Shown one piece after another: positions 27,812 to 35,615 of a stretch of DNA of 64,000 nt. Positions within the stretch are counted from its first letter, which is position 1, and each line of letters opens with the position of its first letter. The DNA is taken from the NCBI RefSeq assembly GCF_000515255.1, contig NZ_KI911559.1, forward strand, positions 592,149-656,148, written 5' to 3'. The notes below the pieces were generated by a model. The model was not told the origin of the DNA. It worked only from the letters and a program-made list of their open reading frames with translations, and did not search any database. The stretch is from Rhodovibrio salinarum DSM 9154 (lineage in GTDB: Bacteria > Pseudomonadota > Alphaproteobacteria > Kiloniellales > Rhodovibrionaceae). The translations under genes were made by a program, and so were the position numbers.

Positions 27812-28128
27812 AGCGCCTTCTCGGACATCAGCACCGTTTGCACGCCGACGATCTGGCGCATGCAGGCGGCGATGAAACCGCCGGTGTGCGCGTCCAGACC
27901 GGCGACCTGCAGGTCGATTGATAGCTCGTCGCCGCCCATGCCGACCCGGTCGGCGTGTAGGCGTTCGGCGACCAAGTCGCGTTTGGCCAGCAGATGCAGA
28001 ACGCGCGGCATCAGGCCGGCATCCGCTTCCGCGCGGATGGAATAGCACACCACCCGTTCGGTCGTGCTGGCATCGGGCGTATCGGGATCGGTGTTTGTGA
28101 ACGTTTTAGCGAGTTGATCGACGGACAT
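27808..28128 (-). CDS. ACT-domain small protein
   Basis: A 106-residue protein. After about 25 polar residues there is one domain of ACT type: VVCYSIRAEADAGLMPRVLHLL, then DRVGMGGDELSIDLQVAGL, ending MRQIVGVQTVLM (in parts). It resembles the regulatory subunit fold of acetohydroxyacid synthase (IlvM/IlvN), but no catalytic subunit is nearby. It is coupled to the NUDIX gene. An ACT domain suggests sensing of an amino acid or related ligand; the target is unknown. The leader upstream has a long inverted repeat. Confidence 0.7.
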   Translation of the reverse strand: MSVDQLAKTFTNTDPDTPDASTTERVVCYSIRAEADAGLMPRVLHLLAKRDLVAERLHADRVGMGGDELSIDLQVAGLDAHTGGFIAACMRQIVGVQTVLMSEKAL

Positions 28129-28457
28129 CGGTCAGTCCCTGCAAAGCTTGCCATTCGAAGGAGCAACGACGGTCTCCCGGCGCCCCGGCGGGCACCGGGC
28201 CAGTAATTCGAATGGCCGTAGCTTGCAGGCGGAACGTCCACATGATGGCGGAACAATAGGAAGCTGCCGACTTTTGGTCAAGCGACGCCGCGCCGCGGGT
28301 GGGCGAGAGGCGGGTCATATGATCGCTTGGGTCGAAGCAGAAAGAAGGCTTTTCGGAGATCGTCGGAGTATGATCTTCGACGGGCAGATGCGTACGAAGA
28401 TCATGTAAGGGTGCGCTCCCGGTTGTCGGGCTTCCCGGTCGGTTGATGAGGCAGCCT
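28129..28457 (-). other. leader region with 10-base inverted repeat upstream of ACT gene
   Basis: No gene is visible in these 329 bases. GCCATTCGAA (28150-28159) and TTCGAATGGC (28207-28216) are perfect inverted copies flanking 47 bases that contain GC-rich sub-hairpins. On the minus strand this lies 22 bases before the ACT start, so it would fold in the mRNA leader next to the ribosome site. The rest, up to the 3' end of the MocR gene, shows nothing I can name. Confidence 0.45.
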
Positions 28458-29888
28458 CTAAGCCTTCGCTTGCGCAAGGAGGCCAATGGCGTGGCGTAGT
28501 TCGTTTTCGTTCAGGCTGGCGTAGCCGATTCGCAGCCCTTGCTGCGCCCGGTTTGGCGTGAGCGAAAACCGTCCACCTGGCATGATGGACAGTCCCTTCT
28601 GCGCGGCGTTTTCGACCCAAGCGCCGGTGTCCACTTCATCCTTCGCCTGAAACCAAGCGGCAAGGCCGCCTGCTGGCGCTGTGCACGTACCTGCATTGCC
28701 CAGTTTGTCCGTGATTGCCGCGATCAGGAGGTCGCGTCGTGCGCGATAGATGCGCCGGGCTTTTCTGGCGTGGCGGCCCAAGGTTCCATCGTCGATCAGT
28801 TGGGCGATCGCCTGTTCAAGCGGCTGATTGCCTTGTCGGTCGATCGCTTCCCGGCGCCTTGCCATCTCCTGCAGAAGAGGGGGCGGGGCAACGGCGTAGC
28901 CGACCCGCAGGCCCGGTGACAGCAATTTGGACAAGGACCCTATGTAGACGGTCGAGACGTCGACTTCGGCACGGGCTGCAAGAGGCAGGACGGGTCGGCT
29001 TTCAAATCGGTATTCGTGGTCGTAATCGTCTTCGATGAGTGTCAGACCGTAACGGGCCGCGAGGTCGAGCAGTTTCAGACGACGTCCGGCACCAAGCGTG
29101 ACCGTCGTCGGATATTGGTGGTGGGGGGTGACGTAGATCGCTTTCAAACGCGGCTCTGTTTCGGCCACCGCGGCGAGTCGGGTGACGTCGAGGCCGTTCG
29201 CATCGACGGGGATTCCCACGATTTTGGCGCCAGCTTCGCGGAAGGCCGACCAGGCGAGTGGGTATCCTGGATCTTCAACGGCGATGACCTGTCCTGGGGA
29301 GAGGACCGTTCTGGCCGCTACAAAAAGCGCCATTTGGCTGCCGTTGGTGACGAGGATGTCGTCTTCTGTCGTGGTCAGCCCACGCTCCGCCGTCAGATAG
29401 CGTCCGAGCGCCGAGCGGACCGCATGGCTTCCTCTCGGATCGCCATACCCCGGTGCCAGGGAGAGAGGCGTCGAGAGCGCGCGGCGAAAGGCACGGGACA
29501 GCTCGAGTCCGGGAAGTAGCCGCGGATCGGGCGTGCCGTCGGAGAATTGAAGGCGTGGCTCACGTGCAACGGGGGTGTCGGCTACCGGTTGGGAGATCTG
29601 GGGGGATCGTTGCGGATCCGCCTTTGGAGGGGAATCGGGCAGATCACGCGCGACGAACGTTCCCCGGGACGGGACGGACGCCAGCCATCCCTGCATGATG
29701 AGTTCCTGATAGGCGGCGTCGACCGTGTTGCGGTTGATCTGCAGCGTTTCCGCAAGGCCCCGGGTGCCCGGCAGGCGGTCACCGGGTTTCAGCCGTCCCC
29801 GTTCGATCTCCAGGAGAATGGACTCGGCGAGAGTCAGAAATACGGGCTTGCCCTTAGTTTCGGGCAATTCAAGCGTGATGCGCGCCAT
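28458..29888 (-). CDS. MocR-family transcriptional regulator
   Basis: A 476-residue fusion. Residues 1-80 are a GntR-type winged helix (LAESILLEIERGRLKPGDRL, PGTRGLAETLQINRNTVDAAY in part). The rest is an aminotransferase class I fold. The PLP lysine lies in SLSKLLSPGLRVGY, and DYDHEYRF carries the cofactor aspartate and tyrosine. Such regulators (PdxR, GabR, MocR) use PLP or an imine of it as effector. It is divergent from the amidotransferase gene with 113 bases between the starts, where repeated ACCGG motifs lie. It most likely controls that operon. The exact effector is unknown. Confidence 0.9.
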   Translation of the reverse strand: MARITLELPETKGKPVFLTLAESILLEIERGRLKPGDRLPGTRGLAETLQINRNTVDAAYQELIMQGWLASVPSRGTFVARDLPDSPPKADPQRSPQISQPVADTPVAREPRLQFSDGTPDPRLLPGLELSRAFRRALSTPLSLAPGYGDPRGSHAVRSALGRYLTAERGLTTTEDDILVTNGSQMALFVAARTVLSPGQVIAVEDPGYPLAWSAFREAGAKIVGIPVDANGLDVTRLAAVAETEPRLKAIYVTPHHQYPTTVTLGAGRRLKLLDLAARYGLTLIEDDYDHEYRFESRPVLPLAARAEVDVSTVYIGSLSKLLSPGLRVGYAVAPPPLLQEMARRREAIDRQGNQPLEQAIAQLIDDGTLGRHARKARRIYRARRDLLIAAITDKLGNAGTCTAPAGGLAAWFQAKDEVDTGAWVENAAQKGLSIMPGGRFSLTPNRAQQGLRIGYASLNENELRHAIGLLAQAKA

Positions 29889-29948
29889 ACCGGCCCACCC
29901 AATTTTTCAAAACCGGACCTTTTGAAGGAGCCGGCTGTCTTATACCGG
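29889..29948. promoter_or_regulatory. repeated ACCGG motifs in the divergent MocR promoter
   Basis: ACCGG occurs in the same orientation at 29889-29893, 29912-29916 and 29944-29948. The last two are embedded in similar A/T-flanked contexts (AAACCGGAC and ATACCGGAT) and are 32 bases apart, about three helical turns. Direct repeats are usual operators for MocR/GabR regulators. Inferred only. Confidence 0.35.
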
Positions 29949-30001
29949 ATGTGGCGGAGGTGCGGCGACCCTTGGCCGCGGCTGGTGTGGAGGTTGCGAC
30001 G

Positions 30002-30706
30002 ATGGATAAGGCCGTCATGGCCATCCGCCATGTCCATTTCGAGGATCTTGGAACTTTCGAGCCTGTCCTGTGCGACGCGGGCTATCGGATCGACTACTGC
30101 GACGTCGGGCGGTGCGATTTGAGCGCGCTCGATCCGCTTGAGCCGGATCTGCTTGTCGTGCTCGGGGGGCCGGTGGGCGTCCGCGACACACAAGCCTATC
30201 CCTTCCTGGCTGTTGAACAGGAGATGTTGAAGGCGCGGCTGGCCGCCAACCGTTCGACCTTCGGCGTTTGCCTTGGGGCGCAACAGATTGCCGCCACGTT
30301 GGGGGCGGAGGTGGCGGCAATGCCCGTCAAGGAGATCGGTTTCAGCCCTCTGACCGTCTCTGATGCCGGCCTGCGAACCCCGTTGCGCCATCTCGAAGAC
30401 GTCGCGGTTCTCCACTGGCATGGTGATGCGTGCGTGCTGTCCGAACGCGTGCCGGCTCTCGCCTCGACGCCTATGTGCAGCTCCCAGGCGTTTGCGTTGG
30501 GGGCCAATGTCATGGGCGTTCAGTTCCATCCGGAGGCGCGGGTGGAGGACCGCCTCGAGCATTGGTTGATCGGCCATGCCGCCGAGTTGGCAGCCAACGG
30601 GGTCGATCCGGCCGTGCTCCGGCAGCAGGCCGCGCGCCATGGGAAGGCTCTGCGGTGTGCGGGGCAGGCAATGTTTTCGGAGTGGCTCGCGGAGTTGCAG
30701 CTATGA
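30002..30706 (+). CDS. class I glutamine amidotransferase
   Basis: A 234-residue stand-alone GATase of GuaA N-domain type. The nucleophile C90 is in FGVCLGAQQIA, the oxyanion strand is VVLGGPVGV, and the catalytic His-Glu pair is in GVQFHPEA. All triad positions are present, so an active glutamine (or gamma-glutamyl) hydrolase is expected; a synthetase partner is not encoded nearby. The ATG at 30002 or 30017 may be the start. The stop overlaps the MOSC start (ATGA). It is divergent from the MocR regulator. Confidence 0.85.
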   Translation: MDKAVMAIRHVHFEDLGTFEPVLCDAGYRIDYCDVGRCDLSALDPLEPDLLVVLGGPVGVRDTQAYPFLAVEQEMLKARLAANRSTFGVCLGAQQIAATLGAEVAAMPVKEIGFSPLTVSDAGLRTPLRHLEDVAVLHWHGDACVLSERVPALASTPMCSSQAFALGANVMGVQFHPEARVEDRLEHWLIGHAAELAANGVDPAVLRQQAARHGKALRCAGQAMFSEWLAELQL

Positions 30707-31467
30707 CGGCAACGCTTGATCATCTTTTGATTGGCGCTGTTGCGCCGATTGGTTCTCGGGGCGTGCCAAGCGGCATCGACAAGCGATCGGTCGACGCGCG
30801 CATTTGGCTTGGCCGGGAAGGGTGCGAGGGCGATGCCCAGGGGGACCGCAAGCGCCATGGCGGGCCCGAGAAAGCGGTTCACCAGTATCCGGTTGATCAT
30901 TATGGGCTTTGGCAGGCCGATCTCGGGTCACTGGAATGCCTGTCTCGACCGGGGGCGTTCGGCGAGAACCTGTCGGTTGCCGGGCTGAGCGAAAGCGATG
31001 TCGCGGTTGGGGATGTCTATCGCCTGGGCCAAGCCCTGATCGAGGTGTCGCAGGGACGTCAGCCGTGTTGGAAACTCAACGTGCGGTTCGGGGTCCCCGA
31101 CATGGCGCTGCGTGTCCAGCGGTCGGGGCGGACAGGTTGGTACTACCGCGTGCTGGAAGCGGGGTATGTGCAGGCCGGCGACAGTCTGCAACTCGTCGAC
31201 CGTCGCGCGCCGGAATGGACGCTGCACCGTCTTTGGCGCGCCTTCTATGTCGACAAGCTGAATGGAGACGAACTGGCCGGGATTGCGGCGCTTGGAAGAC
31301 TGAGCGAGAGCTGGCGACACCTTGCCGAACGCCGTTTGGTGAACCGCAGCGTCGAGGATTGGTCCACGCGACTTTACGGCCCCGACCAAGATCGGGCCGG
31401 AGAGTCTGCTGATCGGACGCCTAGGGAAAATCAGGTCACCGGGCGCGCAGGCTCCGAGGACCGGTAA
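30703..31467 (+). CDS. MOSC and 3-alpha domain protein, YiiM-like
   Basis: A 254-residue protein. The MOSC domain (about residues 25-165) contains GDRKRHGGPEKAVHQYP, RPGAFGENLSV and the cysteine C122 in QGRQPCWKLN, the expected molybdenum ligand. A 3-alpha C-terminal region follows, then a charged tail of about 30 residues. E. coli YiiM with this layout reduces N-hydroxylated bases such as 6-hydroxylaminopurine. The substrate here is inferred. It is translationally coupled to the amidotransferase. Confidence 0.85.
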   Translation: MTATLDHLLIGAVAPIGSRGVPSGIDKRSVDARIWLGREGCEGDAQGDRKRHGGPEKAVHQYPVDHYGLWQADLGSLECLSRPGAFGENLSVAGLSESDVAVGDVYRLGQALIEVSQGRQPCWKLNVRFGVPDMALRVQRSGRTGWYYRVLEAGYVQAGDSLQLVDRRAPEWTLHRLWRAFYVDKLNGDELAGIAALGRLSESWRHLAERRLVNRSVEDWSTRLYGPDQDRAGESADRTPRENQVTGRAGSEDR

Positions 31468-31561
31468 GCCGCGGCCGCATCTGGGGCTGTGTAAGTGGGG
31501 CAAGCCATTCAAGAAGAAGCACCCCTGTCCTGCTTGCCAGCACGCTTGAAAGGGGAGCGTT

Positions 31562-31999
31562 ATGCGACCGAAAATTTGGGGATTTGTCGCCGCTGCTACA
31601 TTTGTTTCGTGTTGGCTGTTGTCCACTTCGGCGGCGGATGCAGACAGTGAAGCTCTCTTGAAGCTGTCGGAAGAGCAACTCAATCGAGAGGTTTGGGGCG
31701 GTGACGCATGTGCTGAGTGGGTGTTGCAGGCGGACGCTATCCACGGCGAGGTTCAGACCGCAAAGGCAGGGACACGCGACGATCAGCAGATTCGGGCGGA
31801 ACTCCGCGAGGTCAGCCTTCAAGGGGAGGCGCCGAGCAGCGCAGGGTACAAGATGACGGAATTTCTGATCGACAACGCCGTGAAGGGCATGACCCGAGCG
31901 GAGTTGCGCGCGGGGGTCTTAGGCATTTGCCGCCGGTACGCGCCAGGGAGTGTCCGGTTCGACGGCGTGTGGCAGCCCAATCCGGCTCAACGGGAATAG
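31562..31999 (+). CDS. secreted protein of unknown function
   Basis: A 145-residue protein with a signal peptide (MRPKIWGFVAAATFVSCWLL, likely cleaved after STSAADA). The mature part has two cysteines, in GDACAEWVL and GICRRYAPG, which could form a disulfide. The region YKMTEFLIDNAVKGMTRAEL is helical. GGGGAG lies 5 bases before the ATG. I recognise no family. It follows the MOSC gene by 94 bases and may or may not share its transcript. Confidence 0.6.
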   Translation: MRPKIWGFVAAATFVSCWLLSTSAADADSEALLKLSEEQLNREVWGGDACAEWVLQADAIHGEVQTAKAGTRDDQQIRAELREVSLQGEAPSSAGYKMTEFLIDNAVKGMTRAELRAGVLGICRRYAPGSVRFDGVWQPNPAQRE

Positions 32000-32571
32000 A
32001 TGGTGCGGAAGTGGCCTCGCGCGTCCAGGCGCTCGGGGCGATGACAGTCTGATGACATATTAGGCAGAGAGCGGACTCGCGCCCGGTTCTTTGCATCACA
32101 AGATTCATCCCCAGGGTTGTCCCCCGATTTTGTGAGTCCTTCCGGGGAAGAACGGCTTGGCCGCTTGGGGCGGTTCTATCCTGGTCCAACCTAGAAAGGT
32201 TGTTTTAAAACAGGTAGTTAACCGGCGCTTGCGAGGTGTGCGTTGCTACAGGTCGTTTTTGGTGTGGAATTCCCGCGGAGCTGAACCGACGCGCGAGGCG
32301 GGAAATGGTCCACAAGCGTGCGGACGCGCACAACTCCTGGGGTATCCCCTTGGTGCAGGCGGTCTTAACGAAATTATCGCTGGCCTGACGCCCAAGACAA
32401 GCGTATCACCGGACTCGTCCGCCTGACGTGTCGTAGCGTGCCTGCCGGTCGGTTCCGTACCGTCCGTCCGGAGTTCCGGAGACCATGAGGGCCGACGTCG
32501 TGCAATCGATTGTCCCGCACTGGCTGCCGGCCAGGGACATCGACCCTAGAGATGAGAGATTGGAAAGCATC
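32000..32571 (+). other. long intergenic region and leader upstream of the cold-shock gene
   Basis: No convincing gene in 572 bases. A stem CAACCT-AGAA-AGGTTG followed by TTTT (32187-32206) looks like a weak intrinsic terminator. It is followed by an A/T-richer stretch to about 32260 that may hold a promoter. CTTAACG and A/T-rich pieces recur near 32366. Cold-shock genes often have long structured leaders, so much of the last 200 bases may be mRNA leader. A small untranslated RNA ending at 32206 is also possible. Confidence 0.35.
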
Positions 32572-32775
32572 ATGGCGACCGGAACTGTTAAGTTCTTCAA
32601 CACCACCAAGGGCTACGGCTTCATCCAGCCGGATGATGGTGGCAAGGACGTGTTCGTGCACATCACTGCCGTTCAGGCGGCCGGCATGGACGGCCTGCGC
32701 GAAGGCCAGAAGGTTTCCTTCGAGATGGTGACCGAGCGCGGCAAAACCGCTGCCGGCAACCTCAAGGAGGTGTAA
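32572..32775 (+). CDS. cold-shock domain protein
   Basis: A 67-residue CSD protein that binds single-stranded RNA and DNA. RNP1 is [10 protein letters not shown] and RNP2 is VFVHITAV; the N-terminus [14 protein letters not shown] is typical. GGAAAG lies 8 bases before the ATG. The frame is open further upstream but without family sequence. A strong terminator follows 34 bases after the stop. Confidence 0.95.
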   Translation: MATGTVKFFNTTKGYGFIQPDDGGKDVFVHITAVQAAGMDGLREGQKVSFEMVTERGKTAAGNLKEV

Positions 32776-32809
32776 GCGCGCGGCTTTCCAGCCAAACGCA
32801 ATCACTGAA

Positions 32810-32840
32810 AGCGCCCGCCGGTTCCGGCGGGCGCTTTTTC
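32810..32840 (+). terminator. intrinsic terminator of the cold-shock gene
   Basis: A 12-base-pair GC-rich stem (AGCGCCCGCCGG, 32810-32821, with its complement at 32824-32835) closes directly into TTTTTC. A run of AAA precedes it, so it may also act on the convergent thiY-like transcript. Confidence 0.9.
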
Positions 32841-32858
32841 TTTGGGGTGACGCGTGGT

Positions 32859-33842
32859 TTACGGCGTTGCCGAGGCGTTGAGCGGCGGTAGCTCGACGGC
32901 GTACTGCGTGACCGGCGGCACCTCGTCGATCGTGTCGTGCTGCGCCAGGAACGTGGCGAACTGCTGGTAGCGGGCGGTGTCGAGAGCGGCCGGTCGGAGG
33001 GCGAAGCGTGGGATGGTGTCCGGAAAGGCCCGTTCGTTGAGCGCGTTCTGCACGTCCGGGCGGTCTTCGCGGAAGATATCCCAGCTCTTTTCGGGGTGGT
33101 TGATCAGGTACTGCGTCCCCCGCTCGATGGCGTTCAGGAAGCGGCGGAGCCGGGCGTCGTCCACCCGGTCGCGATGGGCGATGAAGATCAGTTCGTCATA
33201 GGCCGGCACGCCGTGCGCCTCGGGGTAGAAGACGCGGGCTTCGGCGCCCTCCAAAGCCAGTTGGTTGACTTCGAAGTTCCGGAAGCCGCCGACGATCGCG
33301 TCGACCCGGCCGCTCAGAAGCGACTGCGACAACGCGAAGTTGACGTTGACCATCTCGACCGAATTCGGGTCGATGCCCGCTTCTGTCAGCATCACCTGCA
33401 GCATGGTCTCCTCGAAACCGCCGACCGAGTAGCCGACCGTTTTGCCTTCCAGGTCGGCAAGGCTGTCGATCTGGCTGTCTTGCAGCGTGATCACGGTGTT
33501 GAGCGGCGTCGCCACCAGCGTGCCGACGCGCACCAGCGGCAGGCCCTGGTCGATCTGCATGTGCAGGTTGGGCTGGTAGGAGACGGCGAGATCCGCCTTG
33601 CCGGTGGCGACCAGTTTGGGCGGATTGCTCGGGTCCGCCGGCTCCTGCAGGGTCACCTCGAGTCCGGCATCGGCGAAGAAGCCGCGCTCCTGGGCGATCA
33701 CGATCGGGGCGTGATCGGGGTTCAGGAACCAGTCGAGCACGAGGGTCAGTTCCTCGCGCTCCGCTGCACGCGCCGGCAGGGCCAGCAGGGTCAGCGCAAG
33801 CACCGCTGTAAGACAGCGGATCGTCGATTGCATCAATGGCAT
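32859..33842 (-). CDS. ThiY-like thiamine-precursor binding protein
   Basis: A 327-residue periplasmic solute-binding protein of the NMT1/THI5 family. The signal peptide (TIRCLTAVLALTLLALPARA) is followed by LTLVLDWFLNPDHAPIVIAQERG in part, then KADLAVSYQPN and GKTVGYSVGGFEETM. Family relatives bind formyl-aminopyrimidine (ThiY) for thiamine salvage. GGAGGT is 8 bases before the ATG at 33842. A TPP riboswitch lies upstream, which strongly supports a thiamine role. No permease or ATPase gene lies beside it, which is unusual. Confidence 0.85.
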   Translation of the reverse strand: MPLMQSTIRCLTAVLALTLLALPARAAEREELTLVLDWFLNPDHAPIVIAQERGFFADAGLEVTLQEPADPSNPPKLVATGKADLAVSYQPNLHMQIDQGLPLVRVGTLVATPLNTVITLQDSQIDSLADLEGKTVGYSVGGFEETMLQVMLTEAGIDPNSVEMVNVNFALSQSLLSGRVDAIVGGFRNFEVNQLALEGAEARVFYPEAHGVPAYDELIFIAHRDRVDDARLRRFLNAIERGTQYLINHPEKSWDIFREDRPDVQNALNERAFPDTIPRFALRPAALDTARYQQFATFLAQHDTIDEVPPVTQYAVELPPLNASATP

Positions 33843-33997
33843 GGCACGGACCTCCGTTCGGGCGCGCCGCCGGAGCCTTGCCGGACGGCGCGGAAGTGGA
33901 CGGAAGATCCGGGATGAGACGCATGGCGCAACGCCGACCGGGGAGACAGGCGGGGTGTCAGACACGCCAAAACCCGCATACACGCCAGCCCCGGTCC

Positions 33998-34135
33998 GCA
34001 TTCCGTTCCCTAACGCCGGCATGACCCGGATCAGGTTCGAACGGTCACCGCCGTAACGAGGGTCGCCAGAATCGCTGGCGGCGCCCGCCCGGCCGGTTTC
34101 TCAGCCCCTTGTCACCGGGGCTCCCGTCGGAACGC
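33998..34135 (-). promoter_or_regulatory. TPP (THI-box) riboswitch
   Basis: On the minus strand the conserved core parts appear in order: GGGAGCCCC, GGGGCTGAGA, ACCCTCGTTA, GAACCTGATCCGGGTCATGC and CGTTAGGGAA. P1 is formed by GCGTTCCG (34135-34128) and CGGAATGC (34005-33998). All known landmarks of the thiamine pyrophosphate aptamer are there. The gene start is about 155 bases further on; a GC hairpin just before its ribosome site may be part of the expression platform. High TPP should lower expression. Confidence 0.95.
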
Positions 34136-34329
34136 TTCGTGACGCGCACGTTGGCCCGGTTGGGGCAGGCGGTCAAGCATCCCGCGCGAATTGCGGAGGC
34201 GGTGCGCAAACAGGACGTTCGGACTGGTTGTCGCCGCGCGACGCGCCCGCTAGGTTGCGCGCCATCCCGCCCGCGTCGGCGCGGCGCGGTACGGTCCCCG
34301 CTTCACGTGTCAACCACGGCGTCTGCGAC

Positions 34330-35283
34330 ATGCACTTCCTGGATTTCGAAAAACCGATCGCGGAACTCGAGGGTAAGATCGAGGAACTGCGTCACCTGAC
34401 CGACGATTCCGAGGTCAACATCCAGGAGGAGGTGCAGAAGCTGCAGGCCAAGGCCGAGCGGTTGCTGCGCCAGACCTACGCCCGTCTGACGCCCTGGCAG
34501 AAGACGCAGGTCGCCCGGCATCCCGAACGTCCGCACTTCGGCGATTACATCAGCCGGCTGGTCGACGATTTCCAGCCCTTGGCCGGTGATCGCGTATATG
34601 GCGAGGATTCGGCGATCCAGGGTGGTCTGGCGCGGTTCCGCGGCTATTCCAGCGTCTGGATCGGCCAGGAGAAGGGCCACGATACCGCCACCCGCGTGCG
34701 TCACAACTTCGGTATGGCCCGGCCCGAGGGCTATCGCAAGGCGCAGCGGCTGATGCGGTTGGCCGAACGCTTCCAGGTGCCGGTCTTCACCCTGGTCGAC
34801 ACGCCGGGCGCCTATCCCGGCGTCGGCGCGGAGGAGCGCGGCCAGGCGGAGGCGATCGCTCGGTCGATCGAGACCTGCCTGGACGTCAAGGTCCCGCTGA
34901 TCTCGGTGATCATTGGCGAGGGCGGTTCCGGCGGCGCGATCGCGCTGGCCAGTGCCAACAGCGTCTACATGCTGGAGCACTCGGTCTATTCGGTGATCTC
35001 GCCCGAGGGGTGCGCGTCGATCCTGTGGCGCAGCGGCGAGCACACCAAGGATGCCGCCGAGCAGCTGAAGCTGACCGCGCAGGACCTGCACAAGCTGCAG
35101 GTGATCGACCAGGTGATCGAGGAACCGCTGGGCGGCGCGCACCGCGACAAGGTGGCGACGATCGATTCCGTCGGCGATGTGCTGGAAGGTGAACTGCACC
35201 GCTTGCGCGGTTTCACCGGTGGCGCGTTGCAGCGCAAGCGCCGCGACAAGTACCTGGAGATGGGCCAGGTCGGCCTAAGTTAA
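34330..35283 (+). CDS. accA: acetyl-CoA carboxylase carboxyltransferase alpha subunit
   Basis: A 317-residue subunit that, with AccD, transfers carboxyl from biotin to acetyl-CoA to make malonyl-CoA. It starts [30 protein letters not shown] and [20 protein letters not shown] follow, as do the crotonase-like [12 protein letters not shown] and [12 protein letters not shown]. Length is normal. GCTAGGTT at 34249-34256 may be a -10 element about 75 bases upstream. Confidence 0.98.
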   Translation: MHFLDFEKPIAELEGKIEELRHLTDDSEVNIQEEVQKLQAKAERLLRQTYARLTPWQKTQVARHPERPHFGDYISRLVDDFQPLAGDRVYGEDSAIQGGLARFRGYSSVWIGQEKGHDTATRVRHNFGMARPEGYRKAQRLMRLAERFQVPVFTLVDTPGAYPGVGAEERGQAEAIARSIETCLDVKVPLISVIIGEGGSGGAIALASANSVYMLEHSVYSVISPEGCASILWRSGEHTKDAAEQLKLTAQDLHKLQVIDQVIEEPLGGAHRDKVATIDSVGDVLEGELHRLRGFTGGALQRKRRDKYLEMGQVGLS

Positions 35284-35309
35284 CGTCGTCGGTTGGTGCC
35301 TTTGCTGCA

Positions 35310-35615
35310 TCAACTGGCCATGGAGGCCGGCGCCGCCTGCGCGTCATCCGGCACGTAGGCGTCGATCTCGGCGAATGCGGTGGCGGCTTCGGTGTTGAGC
35401 GCGTCGATCAAGGGCCCGTGCTGGTCGCTATTCGGGGTGTTGCGCAACTGTTCGGCAACGCTCGCAAGCCGGTCGAACCCGTAGTTCGCCGCCGCGCCAC
35501 GCAAGGCGTGGGCTTGCTGTCGGATCGACTCTTTGCGCACCGTTTCATCGGCGATTTCGTCCACCGCGTTCAAGGCGTTCAGACAGGCTTGGGTGCCCTC
35601 AGGCCAGGCCCGCAA
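35310..35615 (-). CDS. Hpt phosphotransfer domain, out of frame with upstream kinase
   Basis: About 100 residues coding a histidine phosphotransfer domain: the phospho-histidine is in QQAHALRGAAANYGF (H36 if translation starts at the TTG at 35615). Upstream in the same frame the sequence continues VRDLLRAWPEG, which is the usual front of such a domain and has no good start codon. The frame overlaps the last 37 bases of the histidine kinase. It therefore looks like the C-terminal domain of that kinase, separated by a one-base shift near 35630-35645, rather than a separate gene. Confidence 0.6.
   Translation of the reverse strand: MRAWPEGTQACLNALNAVDEIADETVRKESIRQQAHALRGAAANYGFDRLASVAEQLRNTPNSDQHGPLIDALNTEAATAFAEIDAYVPDDAQAAPASMAS

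Noticed and set aside
28150-28216. TTCGAAT motifs that resemble the T-loop of a tRNA
   Set aside because: No acceptor stem, anticodon arm or D arm can be formed around them; they are explained by the inverted repeat.
32157-32426. An 89-codon open frame before the cold-shock gene
   Set aside because: No ribosome site; it runs across the terminator-like stem and has no protein-like pattern.
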